From the NCBI RefSeq assembly GCF_020711255.1, contig NZ_JAJFAW010000002.1:218474-282473 (forward strand): a stretch of 64,000 nucleotides of DNA, given 5' to 3'. Positions 55,589 to 64,000 of the stretch are shown in pieces. Position numbers and translations under genes: made by a program. The stretch's first letter is position 1. Each line of letters starts with the position of its first letter. The DNA comes from Hymenobacter plasmatis. GTDB lineage: Bacteria > Bacteroidota > Bacteroidia > Cytophagales > Hymenobacteraceae. The notes under the pieces are model-generated. The model had not been told where the DNA came from. It did no database searches and saw nothing but the letters and a program-made list of their open reading frames with translations.

Positions 55589-55605
55589 TTAGACCACCTC
55601 ACTTC

Positions 55606-55645
55606 GAGCGGACCGCTAGCTTCTGCGTTAGCGGCCCGCTCTTTG
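55606..55645 (+). terminator. Hairpin displaced by the IS element
   Basis: GAGCGG(A)CCGCTAGC mirrors GTTAGCGGCCCGCTC and is followed by TTTGTG. Without the IS it would stand about 20 bases past the 53867 gene, so it was probably that gene's terminator. Confidence 0.55.
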
Positions 55646-55720
55646 TGTTTCAGCCAGACCCGCCGCTTCGTAGCCGCCCATCTGGCGCGACGCACGATTC
55701 AGTGCTTCCGAAAAGCCGTC

Positions 55721-56260
55721 CTATTCGTAGTCCGACTTGCCCAGCTTCGCTACCACGTAGCCGGGCAGTTTGTGGGTTTTATCGTATTCCCGGAGCATTT
55801 TGTACAGCTCGCCGTTGTTGAAGCGCGAAAACTTGCCGATGGCAAGCGCAACGGGCAGGCCTGCAAACACGAGGTACCCGAACGGCGAGATGGTGAACGT
55901 AGTAGTCACACCGTTGGCATCGGTCTTGGTGCCGGTCTGTGAAGTTAAAAAGCCAAGAAAGGCTCCACCTCCCACCAGCCATACCACCCCGCCGGTTTGC
56001 TTGCGGTTAAACATGTGCACGGCAGCCCGGGCTTCCTTATCGGCGGCGTAGCGCACGTTCAAATAATCCTTGTATTTGCCTTTGGCGAGCTCGGGCGAAA
56101 GCAGCGGCTCCGCGATGGCGGCGGGAGCTGCCGGCACGGCGCTGGCGGGCGCAACTGCCGCTGCGGGCTCGGCGGCGGGCGGAGCCGTTTGGGCGTGGGC
56201 CGACACAACAGCCATTTTCAACAAAGCGGCAACCAGTAGACTGCGTAGAGTAAGCTTCAT
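55721..56260 (-). CDS. Hypothetical secreted/membrane protein
   Basis: From the ATG at 56260 the 179-residue protein has a signal peptide (about 1-24, ending VVSAHAQ), an Ala/Pro-rich stretch, LSPELAKGKYKDYLNVRYAA and a hydrophobic helix (GGVVWLVGGGAFLGFLTSQ) with a second (FGYLVFAGLPVALAIGKFS). The end reads YDKTHKLPGYVVAKLGKSDYE. The second half is similar in kind to small Bacteroidota inner-membrane proteins without known role. I do not recognise the family. Confidence 0.6.
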   Translation of the reverse strand: MKLTLRSLLVAALLKMAVVSAHAQTAPPAAEPAAAVAPASAVPAAPAAIAEPLLSPELAKGKYKDYLNVRYAADKEARAAVHMFNRKQTGGVVWLVGGGAFLGFLTSQTGTKTDANGVTTTFTISPFGYLVFAGLPVALAIGKFSRFNNGELYKMLREYDKTHKLPGYVVAKLGKSDYE

Positions 56261-56587
56261 CAATGAAAAAGTATTATTTAGAGAAAACAGAATAGCAGTA
56301 AAACTACGAAGCAACAGGCATTTTTAGTAGCACAGAGCTGTTTTTTATAAATAATAAGCTAAGCTGTAAAGCCGCACAAAGTAGTAGTTAAGCGCGAATT
56401 ATTAGCTGGTCATTAAACAGCTCAATTTTAGCTCAACCGCAATAGCAGGCGGTAACTGACATAGAATTTTGCCGCTTTCAGGTGTAATTTCCATGCGCTA
56501 AACCCGTACTGGCGAGCCCGAAACCATCAGGCAACCCCAGGGCGCGTTCAGGCATCTATCGCACCACACCTTTATTCTGCTTTTGCC
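56261..56587. other. 327-base divergent intergenic region
   Basis: It separates two divergent secreted-protein genes. It is AT-richer at the left and contains the short motif CAGCTCAATTTTAGC (56420-56434), also seen at 49060. No gene, RNA or long repeat is visible. Confidence 0.5.
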
Positions 56588-57301
56588 ATGAAAATTTCTG
56601 TTTTATCCTCCACGTTGGCCATTGCGGCCGTCACCCTTGCTTCCTGCACGGCGCAGGCCCAGGTAAAGCAGTCCCGCCAGGTGGGCAACTTCCAGGTGGT
56701 GCAGTCCAGCGGTGGCATTGATGTCTACCTGACCCAAGGCTCCAACACCAAGGTGGTGGTGGAAGCCTCGCCGGAAGCCCAGGAGCACGTGGTGACGGAA
56801 GTGGAGGACGGCACCCTGAAAATCGGCTGGGAGCGGAATTACTCGTGGCAGAACCTGCTGAAAAGCAAGGGCCACGTGAACGTATACATCACCTGCCCCC
56901 GCCTTACGGGCCTGGCCCTAAGCGGAGGCGCCGATGCCAAAGGCGAATCCGATTTCACCGCCGACGATTTTAACCTGCAAGCCAGCGGCGGCTCCGACGT
57001 AAAACTCACCCTAACCGCCAAGACCTTGCGCAGCGTGGCTTCGGGCGGCAGCGATGTGGACCTGGCCGGCCGCGTCGACCGCCAGAAAGTAGAGGTAAGC
57101 GGCGGCTCCGACTACAACGCGTTTGCCCTGCAAAGCAATACCGCCAGCGTAAATGCCAGCGGCGGCTCCGATGTCAAGATATCCGTCGAAGGCGAGCTCA
57201 ACTCCAGCGCTTCCGGTGGCAGCGACGTGCGCTACAAGGGCAACGCGCGCTTGGTCAATGCTTCGCACAGCGGTGGTGGCAGCGTGCGCCGGGTACAGTG
57301 A
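56588..57301 (+). CDS. Head-GIN domain (DUF2807) protein
   Basis: The 237-residue protein has a signal peptide (MKISVLSSTLAIAAVTLASC; a lipobox-like ASC occurs at the end). The body is the DUF2807 beta-solenoid: FQVVQSSGGIDVYLTQGS, LKIGWERN, then repeats of (A/S)SGGSDV (about residues 136-220) characteristic of the family. These proteins are periplasmic or surface auto-transporter-like adhesive solenoids in Bacteroidota. The substrate or partner is unknown. Confidence 0.85.
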   Translation: MKISVLSSTLAIAAVTLASCTAQAQVKQSRQVGNFQVVQSSGGIDVYLTQGSNTKVVVEASPEAQEHVVTEVEDGTLKIGWERNYSWQNLLKSKGHVNVYITCPRLTGLALSGGADAKGESDFTADDFNLQASGGSDVKLTLTAKTLRSVASGGSDVDLAGRVDRQKVEVSGGSDYNAFALQSNTASVNASGGSDVKISVEGELNSSASGGSDVRYKGNARLVNASHSGGGSVRRVQ

Positions 57302-57324
57302 AGAAACATAGTCGTGGGCACTTG

Positions 57325-59436
57325 TCAAGTGGCTTGAGCCAGGGGAAACGCCAGTACCACTTCGGTGCATTCTCCTTCCAGAGATTTTAGGCTGAGCGTG
57401 CCGCCGTGGCCTTGGGTAATGATGTCATAGCTAAGCGAGAGGCCCAAGCCGGTACCCTCGCCCGCCGGCTTGGTCGTGAAGAAGGGCTGAAATGCCTTTT
57501 CCTTCACCGCCGCGGGCATGCCCACCCCATTATCGCGCACCCGGATTTCGACCTGCGCCGCGCAACGCCGCGTGCTGACTACGATTTCGGGGTGGTACGT
57601 TGGGCCGAGAGTGGCAGCTTTTTGCTGCACGGCGTAGAGGGCATTGGCGTACACATTCAGCAACACCCGCCCAATTTCCTGGGGCACGACCTCGACCAAG
57701 CCCAAATTGGCCGCAAAGTCGGTGATGAGCGTGGGGTGGAAGGCGGGGGCCGTTGTGTGTGGGCCGTGGGCCGCGAGCCGTAGGTATTCTGCTACCAGTG
57801 CATTTAGGTCGGTGGGCTGGCGCACGCCGCTGATTGGGCGGGCGTGCTCCAGCATGCCGGAGACGATGCGGGCCGCCCGGCGCCCGTGGCCGCTGATTTT
57901 GTGCAGGTTCTGCCGCAAACTGTCCATGAGCTCGGTTTCCAGCGCCGTATCGCGGGCGATGCGTTGGTGCTCCTCCGCCAACTCTTCGACAAGCTCCGCT
58001 GACACATCGGCGAAGTTGTTGACAAAATTGAGTGGGTTCTGCATCTCGTGGGCAATGCCCGCCGTGAGTTCGCCCAGCGAGGCCATCTTCTCTTTTTGAA
58101 TAAGTTGGGCCTGCGCGGCCTTTAGGGCCTGCTGCTGCTGTTCGAGCCGGGCATTGGCTCGCTGCTTCGCTCGGTTGTTGCGCCAGAGCAGGCCGCTCAG
58201 GCCGCCTACTGCCGCCAAGCCCACCAATGCCCCGAGCAGCAGCCAGCGTTGCTGCTGATTTTTCTGCCGAATCAACTGCTCGTTGCGGGTCAACAACCGG
58301 ATTTGGGACTGCTTCTTATCCAACTCAAACTGGTATTGCAGCGCGGCCGTACGGCGGCTGAGGTCCTGGCTATTGAGGCTGTCCTGATACGCTTTAAACG
58401 ACACGTGGTAGCGGTAGGCATCGGCGAAGTGCCCCAGCCGGGCACTGGCTTCCGCCAGTACCTCGCAGGCGTCACGGCTGGTGCTTTTGGTGCCGCTGCG
58501 CCGGCCGGCCCGCAATGCCTGCCGCCCGTACATCAGGGCGCTATCGGGCCGCCCCGAGTGCAGGTGTGCCTGGGCCAGGAGCAGTTGGGCCTCGGGCAGG
58601 CTGCCCACGTCACTCAGTCGCTTTATCCGGCGCAAAATGCGGAAGCCCGTAGCGAAGGCTTCCCGGTAAAGCCCCATTCGCTCGTCCATGGCCCCAATTC
58701 GCAGGAGGGTCAGGGTAATGCCTTTATCTGCGGAGTTCCCAGTGGAAGTTGCCAAGCCCCGCTCGTAATACCGACGGGCCTGCGCCCAGTGGCCTTGCTG
58801 GCGGTACACGTCGCCCAGAATCAAGGCGCAGTGGGAAATACCGTTCAGGTCACCTGCCGGCTCGGCCAGGTGTAGGCCGTGCACTAGGTACTGGCGGGCC
58901 TTGTCATACTCCCCCATCTGCAGGCAGGTATTGCCCAGTTGGCTATAGAGCAAAATGGCCCAATGCTTATTGTGCACGGCTTCGGCCTGGCGCAAGCCGT
59001 CCAAGCTGTAGGCCATAGCTTGTGCAAAGTGGCCTTGCCCAAATTCGATATACGATAGATTATACAGGCATTTCACCAGGTTCAGGCCGTCGCCGAGCCG
59101 CCGGAATATCTGCTGCGCTTGTTGCGTATAGGCTATTGCGGGCCCGTACTCGTTTCGAAACCGATGATAAAAACCCAATCCCAGTAGTGCTACCGCTTCC
59201 CCGGAGGCATAGTGCAATCGGCGGGCAAGGGGAAGGACTTCCTGGTAAGCCGCGAAGGTTTGCTGGGGCGCAGTCGCATATTGAGCAAAAGCCAGCGCAT
59301 TGAGCAGGTTCACGCGCCCGGTATCGGCCTGCACGTGGTTCCGCACGGCAGCCTGCAGGCGCGCGGTGACCTGGGCCTGCCCCTGCGCAGTTGCTGCCAG
59401 TGCCATGAGCCAGCAGATGAAGAGCAGTTTTTTCAT
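57325..59436 (-). CDS. Sensor histidine kinase with TPR sensor region
   Basis: The 703-residue protein has a signal peptide, about eight TPR units in the periplasm (for example YDKARQYLVHGLHLAEPAGD and WAQARRYYERGLATS), one membrane helix (WLLLGALVGLAAVGGLSGLL), a coiled coil and a HisKA domain with the phosphate-accepting His463 in GIAHEMQNPLNFV. The HATPase_c domain carries NALYAV, DNGVGMP and GEGTGLGLSL. It should sense a signal at the periplasm through TPRs. No response regulator gene adjoins it; the partner must be elsewhere or it is a branched pathway. Confidence 0.9.
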   Translation of the reverse strand: MKKLLFICWLMALAATAQGQAQVTARLQAAVRNHVQADTGRVNLLNALAFAQYATAPQQTFAAYQEVLPLARRLHYASGEAVALLGLGFYHRFRNEYGPAIAYTQQAQQIFRRLGDGLNLVKCLYNLSYIEFGQGHFAQAMAYSLDGLRQAEAVHNKHWAILLYSQLGNTCLQMGEYDKARQYLVHGLHLAEPAGDLNGISHCALILGDVYRQQGHWAQARRYYERGLATSTGNSADKGITLTLLRIGAMDERMGLYREAFATGFRILRRIKRLSDVGSLPEAQLLLAQAHLHSGRPDSALMYGRQALRAGRRSGTKSTSRDACEVLAEASARLGHFADAYRYHVSFKAYQDSLNSQDLSRRTAALQYQFELDKKQSQIRLLTRNEQLIRQKNQQQRWLLLGALVGLAAVGGLSGLLWRNNRAKQRANARLEQQQQALKAAQAQLIQKEKMASLGELTAGIAHEMQNPLNFVNNFADVSAELVEELAEEHQRIARDTALETELMDSLRQNLHKISGHGRRAARIVSGMLEHARPISGVRQPTDLNALVAEYLRLAAHGPHTTAPAFHPTLITDFAANLGLVEVVPQEIGRVLLNVYANALYAVQQKAATLGPTYHPEIVVSTRRCAAQVEIRVRDNGVGMPAAVKEKAFQPFFTTKPAGEGTGLGLSLSYDIITQGHGGTLSLKSLEGECTEVVLAFPLAQAT

Positions 59437-59644
59437 ACGGAACGGTCAGTGCCAGCAAATGCAACCCACCGTTAAGATATTGATTTTAATCTATTAAGCC
59501 GTTAAAAAATCTCTTTATAAGGCAATGACAATAACAACGCGAAGCGTGGCCTTCGTGGCCTTCAGCATTAGCCCACTTTCACGCACTATTCAGCTCAATT
59601 TCAGCTCCGGTAATTAGCAGCCGGTTTCGGCGCAGCTCAACGGC

Positions 59645-60985
59645 TCACGGCTGTTTGTAGAGCACGCCACCTTTCATCACCAGCTGCACTTTGCGCACGG
59701 CGCCCACGTCTTGGGTGGGGTCGCCGGCCACGGCCACCAGGTCGGCCAGCAGGCCGGGGCGGATGCTGCCGCGGTCGGTGAGGTGGAAAATCTGGGCGTT
59801 GCCGCTGGTAGCCTGGCGCAACACTTGCAGCGGCGTGAGGCCGAATTCCTTCACCAGCTGCTCCATCTCCCGGGCGTTGTCGCCGTGGGGGAATACGCCC
59901 ACGTCGCCACCCATGGCCAGCGTCACGCCGGCTTTGAGGGCAGCTTGCACGCTCTGGTGCTTTTGCTCGATGCGAACCGGCACGGGGCCCTGCCCCTTCT
60001 TCCAGCCCCGGTATTGGGCGATGGCATCGCCAGCGGCCACGGTGGGGCACAGCGCCACGCCGCGCTGCTTCATCAGCTTAAAGATTTCGGGGGTGCCGTC
60101 GTCGCCGTGCTCAATGGTTTCGACGCCGGCTAGGATGGCGCGCCGCATCCCCTCGGGCGTGCTGGCGTGGGCCACCACGCCGCGGCCCGCCGAGCGCGCC
60201 GTTTGCACAATCAACGTTAATTCCTCTTGCGAAAATGTGGGTTGGGCCGTGCTATTCAGGCCCCAGCGGTAATCGGCGTACACCTTGATAACATCGGCGC
60301 CCTTGCCGATTTGCTCGCGCACGGCCCGCACAATGCCATCCACGCCATCGGCTTCCTGCGCACCCTGGGGCACATCGACGTCGGTCGAGAGCTTGGGGCC
60401 GTAGCTACCCGTGGCTACCAGTGCACGGGTGGCCACCAGCAGGCGCGGCCCGGGAATGATACCCTGGTTAATGGCCTGCTTCAGTCCCACGTCGGCGTAG
60501 TCCGCGCCCTCGGTGCCCAAATCGCGGGCGGTGGTGAAGCCGGCCAGCAGCGTGCGCTGGGCGTGCACCGTGGCCCGCGCCACCCGCAGCGCCTGCGACT
60601 CGAGCAGCACCTGGTCGTTCCAGGGCGTTTCGTTGTAGGGGTGCAGCAGCAGGTGCGAATGGCCCTCAATCAGGCCCGGCATCAGGGTGAGGCCCGGCAG
60701 GTCGAGGGTGCGCCCACCGGCCGGCAAAGCCACTTGCGCCGCTGGCCCAGCCGCTGTAATCTTATCGTTTTCGACCAGCACTGCCCAGCCAGCGTGCATG
60801 GCCTGGCCATCGAACACGGCGGCCGGACGCAGCAGCGTGGCGGGCTCGGCCATGGTTTGGGCATGCAGTGCGCCGGCAAAGCAAACTAAGAGCACGCTCC
60901 AGCTCAACCTCTTAAAGTGTATACCTTTTTTGTGGGTAATGCGGGGGCTGGGCTTTCGGGGGCACCAGCCAGTGTTCGACAACAT
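59645..60985 (-). CDS. Secreted amidohydrolase (imidazolonepropionase-like)
   Basis: The protein (about 446 residues) has a signal region (LSWSVLLVCFAGALHAQ), then a metallo-dependent hydrolase: GLTLMPGLIEGHSHLLLHPY (metal His pair), a middle barrel with VIKVYADYR (bridging Lys), GVVAHAST and VETIEHGDD (metal His), and Asp in MGGDVGVFPHG. It should cleave amide or peptide-like bonds; Xaa-Pro dipeptidase-like amidohydrolases of this type are known. The 5' end is uncertain: the ATG at 60985 gives a long basic lead and other starts are non-ATG. Confidence 0.8.
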   Translation of the reverse strand: MLSNTGWCPRKPSPRITHKKGIHFKRLSWSVLLVCFAGALHAQTMAEPATLLRPAAVFDGQAMHAGWAVLVENDKITAAGPAAQVALPAGGRTLDLPGLTLMPGLIEGHSHLLLHPYNETPWNDQVLLESQALRVARATVHAQRTLLAGFTTARDLGTEGADYADVGLKQAINQGIIPGPRLLVATRALVATGSYGPKLSTDVDVPQGAQEADGVDGIVRAVREQIGKGADVIKVYADYRWGLNSTAQPTFSQEELTLIVQTARSAGRGVVAHASTPEGMRRAILAGVETIEHGDDGTPEIFKLMKQRGVALCPTVAAGDAIAQYRGWKKGQGPVPVRIEQKHQSVQAALKAGVTLAMGGDVGVFPHGDNAREMEQLVKEFGLTPLQVLRQATSGNAQIFHLTDRGSIRPGLLADLVAVAGDPTQDVGAVRKVQLVMKGGVLYKQP

Positions 60986-61133
60986 TAGCACTTTCGATTA
61001 GCGTAAAAAGGATGATGGAACGAAGCTACTGGATTGGCTTCGCCCGTTACATTGTGTTCTTTCTAAAAAGCCGGCTTGCTTGGTATGATTCACGGCATCC
61101 GGCAGCTTTGTACACCCCGCCTTATCCCGCGCC

Positions 61134-62252
61134 ATGCTGAATTCCACCATCCAATCCATTGAAATTTTCAAGCTGTTTCTCCCGCTGAAGGAGCCGTTTG
61201 TCATCTCATTGGGCCCCATCAACGAGGTGCAGAATGTCGTCATCCGGATTCGGACGGCCGACGGCTGCACCGGCTACGGCGAATGCAGCCCCTACCTCAC
61301 CATCAATGGCGAAAGCATTGATACCTGCTTTGCGGTAGCTCAATATTTGGCGCAGGGCCTGCACGGGCACGATGCGCTTGACATTGCCGGCTGCGTGGCC
61401 CTGATGAACCGCATCATCTACGGCAACAGCAGCATCAAAAGTGCCTTCGATATGGCCCTGCACGACGTGGCCGCCCAGCACGCCGGCGTGCCGCTCTACG
61501 CCTACCTGGGCGGGCACGCCGATAAGGTGCTCACTACCGACATGACCGTGAGCCTCGGGTCGCCCGAGAAAATGCAGGCCGACGCCATCCGGTTTCAGCA
61601 GCAGGGCTTTCCGGCCATCAAAGTGAAGCTGGGCGAAACCCTAGAAGCCGACGTGGCGCGCATCCGGGCCATCCGGGAAGGCATCGGTCCCGACCACCCC
61701 CTGCGCATCGACGCCAACCAGGGCTGGCACACCGCCGACGCAGCCATTGCCGTGCTCCAGGCCTTGGCCCCCTACCGCATCGACCACTGCGAAGAGCCCA
61801 TTTCCCGCCACCTGTTCATGGACCTGGGCCGGGTATCGGCGGCTTCTCCCATTCCCATCATGGCCGACGAAAGCTGCGGCGACGAACACGACGCCGCGCG
61901 TCTGATTCAGCTGCGCGCCTGCCCGCAGTTCAACGTCAAGCTGGGCAAGGCCTCGGGGCTGCACAAGGCCCAGAAGATTGTTGAGCTGGGCGCCGCCGCT
62001 GGCATGACCCTGCAGGTCGGCGGCTTTATGGAATCCCGCCTGGGCATGACAGCGGCCGCGCACCTGGCCCTCACCAACGACGCTATCCACCACTGCGATT
62101 TCGACACCCCGTTGATGTACACTGAAGACCCAGTCCTGGGTGGCATTCAGTACCTAGCCAATGGCGTACTTGAGGTACCCACAGTGCCGGGCCTGGGCGC
62201 CGTTATCGACGAGCAGTATCTGCGACACGCCGAGAAGCGGGTATTTGACTGA
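61134..62252 (+). CDS. Enolase-superfamily dipeptide epimerase-like enzyme
   Basis: The 372-residue protein has the MLE/MR fold. The catalytic lysines appear in FPAIKVKLG (KxK) and NVKLGKASG, and metal ligands in RIDANQGW (Asp), HCEEP (Glu) and MADESCG (Asp). The N-terminal cap begins SIEIFKLFLPLKEPFVISLG. DFDTPLM is the aspartate loop typical of dipeptide epimerases such as L-Ala-D/L-Glu epimerase. It diverges from the amidohydrolase; both could work on peptides from cell-wall or food. Confidence 0.82.
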   Translation: MLNSTIQSIEIFKLFLPLKEPFVISLGPINEVQNVVIRIRTADGCTGYGECSPYLTINGESIDTCFAVAQYLAQGLHGHDALDIAGCVALMNRIIYGNSSIKSAFDMALHDVAAQHAGVPLYAYLGGHADKVLTTDMTVSLGSPEKMQADAIRFQQQGFPAIKVKLGETLEADVARIRAIREGIGPDHPLRIDANQGWHTADAAIAVLQALAPYRIDHCEEPISRHLFMDLGRVSAASPIPIMADESCGDEHDAARLIQLRACPQFNVKLGKASGLHKAQKIVELGAAAGMTLQVGGFMESRLGMTAAAHLALTNDAIHHCDFDTPLMYTEDPVLGGIQYLANGVLEVPTVPGLGAVIDEQYLRHAEKRVFD

Positions 62253-62321
62253 GTTTAAAACAAACCATAACCCAGTGCTCAAACTCAGCACATCTACTAC
62301 TACCCCTCAGCCCCAACAACC

Positions 62322-62357
62322 AAAAAGGCAGCCAGGATATTCCTGGCTGCCTTTTTA
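62322..62357. terminator. Bidirectional terminator
   Basis: AAAAAGGCAGCCAGGA pairs with TCCTGGCTGCCTTTTT around a 3-4-base loop between convergent genes. Confidence 0.88.
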
Positions 62358-62389
62358 AATTAATAACTAAGTTACTCTAGTAACCTCCG

Positions 62390-64000
62390 CTATCTCATGA
62401 TGGTAATGCGCTGGTTTACCACTTTGCCATTCGTAATCATGCGGCAGAAGTACACCCCATCCGCAATGTTCTCTCTCGAGAGCGGCAGGTAGTATTCGCG
62501 GCCGCTTTCAACTTCGGCATTGTAAACCGTGGTTACCAGTTCACCCAGCTGGTTGTAGAGGTACACCTGAGCTTTGCCACCCTTCACCGTATGGAAGTGG
62601 ATGGTGGCCTGCTCAGCCATCGGGTTCGGGTAGATTTCGAGGAGGTTGCTAGCTACTGTTCCCACAACATTCTCTACATCGGCAGCAACAACGTTAGAAG
62701 CTGTGCCTTTGTCTGGTGAGTGGATTACAATAGAGCCACCTCCCAGGACCATTGTAGCTGCATCGTCTTCACTAGCGCCATTTTGGTTGTCATAAACAAC
62801 TTTCCCGCCGGCAACTTCCCAGATTTTCATCCGGAAGGTGTCCGGGTTCCTACCCTTTAAGTCTCCGTCAACAGCCGAGACCATGAAGCCGTAATTACCC
62901 GAGCCATTGATGGTACCAACTCCTTTATAGCTGGCACGGTCTCCCGAAATCACAAGGCGCATGTCCGTGAGTGAAGTACTCTTAAAGTTCACATTACCTG
63001 CCTGGAACTGGAACTCAGTATCACCGTCAACCTGGACTGTAGAGCCTTTTTTGTACTTGGCTACAAAACCGAAGGTAGCTTTTCCGCCAACTTTCATCAA
63101 AGGGAAATCCAGTATGGGTGAGTTAATCCAACCGCCGCCGGTGACAAAGCCGCCATTGGGGTCGTATACCACCACGTATTCATACGTCTGAGTAGTTGAC
63201 AGACCGCAGAAATCCGTCAATGTGAGGGCTACTTTATAAACGCCTGGGGTGGCGTACTTGTGAGTACCCGTTACGGCACCAGGGCTGGCGGTTAAATCAC
63301 CCTGAGTGATGGCGGTATTATCATCCCAATCCCAGGTAGCTGACTTCAGGTTATTGTCAGTAAAGCTCGCACTCAAGGAAACTGTAGCAGCCGCGATGCT
63401 CAAGGGGCTGCTTGGGCCCGTAATGGGTTTGATAACAGGAGCGGTGTTGGTCACGGTTACCACTTGCGTGGCCGTGGCTTTGTTGCCCGAGCCGTCGGTC
63501 ACGGTCCAGGTCACCGTGGTCACGCCCAGGGCGAAGGCCGTCGGGGCATCGTTTGTCACAGTGGCCACCGTGCAATTGTCTGCGGTCTGCGGCGTACCAA
63601 GCGCCACACCGGTCGCGGTGCAGGCCGTGTTGGCAGTGGCCGTTACTGCCAGCGGAGCGGTAATCGTGGGGTTGATGTTATCGCGCACCGTCACCGTCTG
63701 CATGGCCGTGGCAGTATTACCCGAGCCGTCAGTAACCGTCCAAGTAACCGTGGTTACGCCTAAGGGGTAAGCCGCCGTCAAGGCCAGCTTGTCGCTGCGC
63801 TCGCCAACCGTGCTTTTCACTGTGCAGTTGTCCGCCGTCACTGGCGTGCCCAACGATACATTGCTGGCTGAGCAGCCAGTGGTGGCGGTAAACGCCGTAG
63901 CCGCGTCCGGGGCGGTAATCGTAGGCTTGATGTTGTCGGTCACCTTCACCGTCTGCGTCACTTGCTCAGCGGCGTTGCCGTTGGCGTCCGTTACGTTCCA
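62390..64000 (-). CDS. HYR/PKD-repeat T9SS adhesin, C-terminal part
   Basis: The frame stays open to the right window edge (WNVTDANGNAAEQ upstream of codon 63961), so the N-terminus is not in the window. At least two HYR units (ITAPxAxTA(T/F)... TVTWTVTDGSGNxAT) precede a PKD-like domain (SLSASFTDNNLKSATWDWDD) and a region (FVTGGGWINSPILDFPLMKV and on). The T9SS sorting domain closes it (LLEIYPNPMAEQATIHFHTV and IADGVYFCRMITNGKVVNQR). HYR units are in near-identical DNA repeats. The protein should be exported through T9SS and bind the surface or matrix. Confidence 0.88.
   Translation of the reverse strand, partial: WNVTDANGNAAEQVTQTVKVTDNIKPTITAPDAATAFTATTGCSASNVSLGTPVTADNCTVKSTVGERSDKLALTAAYPLGVTTVTWTVTDGSGNTATAMQTVTVRDNINPTITAPLAVTATANTACTATGVALGTPQTADNCTVATVTNDAPTAFALGVTTVTWTVTDGSGNKATATQVVTVTNTAPVIKPITGPSSPLSIAAATVSLSASFTDNNLKSATWDWDDNTAITQGDLTASPGAVTGTHKYATPGVYKVALTLTDFCGLSTTQTYEYVVVYDPNGGFVTGGGWINSPILDFPLMKVGGKATFGFVAKYKKGSTVQVDGDTEFQFQAGNVNFKSTSLTDMRLVISGDRASYKGVGTINGSGNYGFMVSAVDGDLKGRNPDTFRMKIWEVAGGKVVYDNQNGASEDDAATMVLGGGSIVIHSPDKGTASNVVAADVENVVGTVASNLLEIYPNPMAEQATIHFHTVKGGKAQVYLYNQLGELVTTVYNAEVESGREYYLPLSRENIADGVYFCRMITNGKVVNQRITIMR

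Larger units (their letters stand above)
54357..55601. mobile_element. IS3-family insertion sequence, 1245 bp, intact
   Basis: Left end TGAGGTGGTCTA...CCGGACAGAA and right end TTCTGTCCGG...TAGACCACCTCA form terminal inverted repeats. A 3-base CTT lies on both sides (54354-54356 and 55602-55604), an apparent target duplication. Inside are orfA and orfB with an A7 slippery tract at 54671-54677. No disrupted gene is seen. Confidence 0.9.

Overview
The window is a high-GC bacterial chromosome segment that reads as a member of the Bacteroidota, most likely Cytophagales and probably Hymenobacter or a close relative. The reasons are: C-terminal type IX secretion (T9SS) sorting domains; promoters of the TAnnTTTG type (the Bacteroidota sigma-A -7 element) placed close to start codons; few Shine-Dalgarno sites; and Bacteroidota neighbourhoods such as folP-cdaA diverging from DUF1599-DoxX, and rpsU-xer-hpf. 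Genus and phylum are inferred from these features; no 16S rRNA gene, tRNA or CRISPR array was seen.

Layout. 1-4.2 kb: end of a TerC-like membrane protein, then the two threonine catabolism enzymes (SDR-type threonine dehydrogenase and Kbl) flanking a secreted patatin. 4.3-10.9 kb: cdaA and folP (minus strand) diverge from DUF1599, a DoxX/MauE-like protein, an orphan peptide-ABC permease, shikimate kinase, a fatty acid hydroxylase and a 59-residue lipoprotein. 11-14.9 kb: a DUF1684 protein, a lemA-TPM-TPM operon and a sugar nucleotidyltransferase. 15-21 kb: an Ala-rich membrane protein and two convergent S9 peptidases. 21-29 kb: LLM oxidoreductase, the SAM-cycle genes ahcY and metK, a DUF4397 lipoprotein and a THUMP-like methyltransferase. 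28.6-31.5 kb: hpf, xer recombinase, rpsU and an acyl-CoA dehydrogenase. 31.7-36 kb: a polysaccharide export trio (Wza-like, Wzc-like BY-kinase, PHP tyrosine phosphatase). 36-39.7 kb: an SDR, a TPR protein and a ComA-type phosphosulfolactate synthase. 39.8-45.9 kb: two tandem, related T9SS surface proteins with a relic of the comA 3' end between them. 46-54 kb: bestrophin, DedA, aroE, an ECF sigma factor overlapping a protein that appears to span both membranes, and uvrB. 54.4-55.6 kb: an intact IS3-family element. 56-64 kb: a head-GIN protein, a TPR histidine kinase, an amidohydrolase, a dipeptide-epimerase-like enzyme and the 3' part of an HYR/PKD T9SS adhesin.

The most notable items are (1) the ECF sigma plus a protein with a short cytosolic anti-sigma-like segment, one inner-membrane helix, about 240 disordered residues and a C-terminal outer-membrane barrel; (2) a near-exact 2.77-kb tandem duplication that left a comA tail and produced two diverged T9SS proteins; (3) families of palindromic intergenic repeats that fill several gene gaps, including conserved divergent promoter regions; and (4) a DNA tandem repeat coding the Gly-Tyr tail of the BY-kinase.
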